DNA from: DASZGL01 sp035938875
GTDB lineage: Bacteria; Chloroflexota; Dormibacteria; Aeolococcales; Aeolococcaceae
DNA: 22,048 nucleotides
Assembly (NCBI GenBank): GCA_035938875.1
Contig: DASZGL010000053.1
Span: 1-22,048, forward strand
Direction of reading: 5' to 3'
A program made the position numbers and the translations under genes. Below the pieces are notes generated by a model. The model worked only from the letters and a program-made list of their open reading frames with translations. It made no database searches and was not told the origin of the DNA. Of this stretch, positions 20,701 to 22,048 are shown piece after piece. Positions within the stretch are counted from its first letter, which is position 1. Each line of letters starts with the position of its first letter.

Positions 20701-21850
20701 TGTCGGCGATGCCGTTGCACTCGGTGGGCAGCAGCGGCCCCTGAATCGTGGTCGTCGGTGTGCCCGTCGACTGCTGGGTACTGTTGGGCAGGCCGTTGCT
20801 GAACTCGCTGCGGAGCTTGGTGACAACGTCCGCCGCCGCGTTGTGGTCCCTGGCGGCGTTGGCGGTGAGGCGGACGGTGATGATCGCGCGGCTCGGGCCC
20901 CCGGGCGCTGGCGCGGGAAGCGTCGCCGCCCATTGCGATTTCGGCGTGCAGAAGGTGTTGCTGCTGATCGCCGGGCAGTTGGGGAGGTCGAGGAGAAAGC
21001 GCCAGAGAAAGGCCTGGCAATCTGCCGACACCTTCATGAAGGAGGCGATGTTCTGGTCGCACACTCCATACGCGGCGCTGAAACGCGCGAACAGGTTGCG
21101 AGCATCCTGGTCGCTGGCGTCGAGGTTGCGGCCCAGCTTGGCGTTGATGTACGCGGAGAAGAACTGCGGCAGGGCAACCTTGGCCGCAGCCTGGTCAGCG
21201 GCGACCTCCTGTCCGTCGATGATCTTCGCCGTCGTCGGGTGATTCTGGGCGAACGATGTTCGTGCCGACTGCGCGGCGGCGGCAGCACTCAGCACCTGGG
21301 CAGCGAGGGCGGCCTGGCCGGCAGACTCGGCCTGGTTCTCGGTGTTGCTCAGCTGCGTCTGCTGATCGGCGGTCAGATGGTTGAAGTCGACGTTGGGGTT
21401 CGCCCGCTGGTAGCTGATCAGCGCCAGGTTGCCGACGAAGCGCCCGAACTCCGCCGTGGTGCTGTTGATCTGGTTCTTGACTCCCTGCAGCGCCGCCGCG
21501 GCGACGGTCCCCGGTCCAAGCACCGCCGCCACCCTTGAGTCTTTTGCCAGGTCGAGCTCCAGTGCGGCGAGGCGGGTGATGTTCGACTCGGTGTACAGCG
21601 CCGAGGGGTTCTGCGCCGTCAGCACCACCACGATGGGGTCGCTGCCGAAGTCCTTGGTGAAGCGATCGTTGACCTGTCCCGCCTGCGAGTTACGCCCGAC
21701 CAGCAAGGCGCTGCCGGAGTCCGCGGTGAAGCGGATGAAGCCGGTGCCGGCCAGGGCGCAGACCAGCGAGGCGATGATGGCGAACACCAGCGGATGTCGC
21801 GCCATCGGCCGGCTCAGGCGGACCGGCGAGAGCCTGGTGCGCAGTCTCAC
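17705..21850 (-). CDS. RND superfamily exporter, MMPL/HAE3 type, with long cytoplasmic tail
   Basis: A 1381-aa, proton-driven RND exporter. TM1 is about 21-38. A large extracytoplasmic domain (40-405) with several cysteines follows. TM2-6 lie at about 415-575 with GLGVDYAVQM (481-490), where D485-Y486 is the proton-relay pair. TM7 is about 615-630, then a second outer domain, and TM8-12 lie at about 945-1112 with GTEFGVVLLHRF (1020-1031), where Glu-Phe replaces Asp-Tyr, as I recall for HAE3-like proteins. The second outer domain carries a Pro/Ser/Thr/Ala-rich stretch (about 731-835). After the last helix a tail of about 265 aa follows: an acidic block (1165-1207), two copies of RLPG(M/V)SGRRR (1231, 1260), then Pro-rich and a basic end. 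Start GTG 21850; ATG 21805 is an alternative. MmpL relatives export lipids or hopanoids; the substrate here is unknown. Confidence 0.92.
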   Translation of the reverse strand: MRLRTRLSPVRLSRPMARHPLVFAIIASLVCALAGTGFIRFTADSGSALLVGRNSQAGQVNDRFTKDFGSDPIVVVLTAQNPSALYTESNITRLAALELDLAKDSRVAAVLGPGTVAAAALQGVKNQINSTTAEFGRFVGNLALISYQRANPNVDFNHLTADQQTQLSNTENQAESAGQAALAAQVLSAAAAAQSARTSFAQNHPTTAKIIDGQEVAADQAAAKVALPQFFSAYINAKLGRNLDASDQDARNLFARFSAAYGVCDQNIASFMKVSADCQAFLWRFLLDLPNCPAISSNTFCTPKSQWAATLPAPAPGGPSRAIITVRLTANAARDHNAAADVVTKLRSEFSNGLPNSTQQSTGTPTTTIQGPLLPTECNGIADTSGACDRAFHNAPFSYTIAGAPLLAAGVTTVTTHLLLALFPVALLVMLVLLVGTFGARGRVWPLLAAAFAALLTLGVTMFLGVSVTPAVLAGVPVLVGLGVDYAVQMVARFAEERRNGLGIEASLRQVLRNTGPATLAAAGATVAGLASLGVIAGVDAGSVLVAVPLVAEFALVLVGGVIVAWLAALLIALPAAAAQDKRREQLGLVVPDTASETAPPPAQRTTALASRWQVVLVPAALLAIAGWALTPRVPVQTDVEKLLAPSLNELKDIQTVRAQTGYTNELDIYLEGAPVGPSNTNPPDNVLWQRRATQEISACHPDAVAQATSIGDALLGPLTGKCDQTGTITLPPSPSPTPAPSTSPTSAASPGTSPAPSSPSSSPTPASSKVDGDIVRVANGRPAFAADTSPTAASPAAATPAGTPAATGTPAASATPLASVPPVSATPVVPAQPQTDFICELRTVPALARSLVGGFSTNTPPCPAVDVVNHVYMNVTASNPDPGAVNPVSARIALGVRTTSGADEANLVHQLRSELAGHPSSLTSVEPAGIAALGVSAYDTITSRGLFLNLLPLLVVAVALVLIYREPRRALLPVLPTALAAGWAPLLILVLGKLPGAGDTLGSLNPLTVVLGALVVALGTEFGVVLLHRFYEERARGLDPDEAAAAALHGVGRSILVSAATLGAGFAVLAISGLFPAGLPLIADFGLAVLIDLGLAVLAVFAVMLPVAVAIERVAPAPLIAAPAAEFRRLEPARGAGGRAAKGRRRAVEPLPQRTRPVAGAVAEPEVEEVEPEEVELEEAEFDEEGVEPDETEFDEEAEEVPAYEEHVPAATADEVESAVEPSPAPAARRLPGMSGRRRPATPEASPPPLELPRSASARLPGVSGRRRTTAQPPLPRLDVTPPPLSIPNTAPPPEPRPRRPGSFIPRRHPATEPPVGVAPPPQPPPPSPEPPAAAAPQPPSDSPPAPPAPPPDRGPGVPGEPRRKSRRRRPPPHLRRRDN

Positions 21851-21968
21851 CGACTGACGCTGCTGCCGTGCATCGGGGCATCACTCCGTTGCGCCCGACC
21901 CGGTGATCCGTGGAGCGGGCGGCCGGTGCGGCGTCGCGGACGCCGCGGGACTTGGCTACGGGGAGAGC

Positions 21969-22048
21969 ATGTCTCCCAGGCTGATCAATCCCCCACCAGT
22001 GGAAATGGGCAGCGCCGGTAGCGGTAGGCCGCCGCTGCCACCTTTCGA
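21969..22048 (+). CDS. Possible start of a plus-strand gene (runs off the window)
   Basis: An ATG at 21969, preceded closely by GGGGAGAG, opens a frame without stop to the window end: MSPRLINPPPVEMGSAGSGR, then PPLPPF. The sequence is Pro/Gly-rich, like a flexible cytoplasmic N-terminus. Its orientation is divergent from the RND exporter with a 118-bp gap. Twenty-six codons are too few for a family call, and the frame could be chance. Confidence 0.35.
   Translation, partial: MSPRLINPPPVEMGSAGSGRPPLPPF

Overview
The window is a strongly G+C-rich bacterial chromosome segment. It has densely packed genes, many GTG starts, several TANNNT boxes 6-8 nt before start codons (a leaderless-transcription style), an MMPL/HAE3-type RND exporter, and a STAND-ATPase fused to a class III nucleotide cyclase. 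This points to a high-GC Terrabacteria lineage, either a deep actinobacterium or an uncultured Chloroflexota/Dormibacterota-like group. The lineage is an inference, not something the sequence proves. I saw no tRNA, rRNA, insertion sequence, phage gene or CRISPR array.

Layout. 1-233 (-) is the N-terminal part of a small membrane protein. 234-647 is AT-richer intergenic DNA with a perfect 13-bp terminator hairpin, a 27-bp-period direct repeat and other hairpins. 648-3780 (-) is a probable operon: mtnP (MTA phosphorylase), a crotonase-family enzyme, and glpK. 3830-7492 (+) is a cyclic-nucleotide signalling pair: a 1061-aa STAND ATPase/TPR-like/class III cyclase followed by a stand-alone cNMP-binding domain protein. 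7485-9554 (-) holds nadA then mtnA, so two enzymes of methylthioadenosine salvage sit on either side of the signalling pair. 9694-10797 (-) encodes a secreted propeller-like protein and 10962-11492 (+) a cupin.

11446-15354 (-) is the most unusual part. It is a seven-gene, overlapping or near-overlapping operon: Rrf2 regulator, MoeB/ThiF-type E1, DsrE-, DsrF- and DsrH-like sulfur-relay proteins, a LarE-like sulfur transferase with three cluster-type cysteines, and a second MoeB/ThiF-type E1. A promoter and a 25-bp palindrome lie just upstream of the Rrf2 gene and look like an autoregulatory operator. No ThiS/MoaD carrier, cysteine desulfurase or LarA/B/C is present. I read it as an Fe-S/redox-controlled sulfur-transfer system whose acceptor is unknown.

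15628-16344 (-) encodes an internally duplicated protein with two ABM-like barrel domains. 16488-17677 (+) holds a TlpA-like membrane-anchored thioredoxin and a Yip1-like membrane protein. 17705-21850 (-) encodes a 1381-aa RND/MMPL exporter with a Pro/Ser/Thr-rich insert and a long acidic, Pro-rich and basic cytoplasmic tail. The last 80 bases may start another + strand gene.
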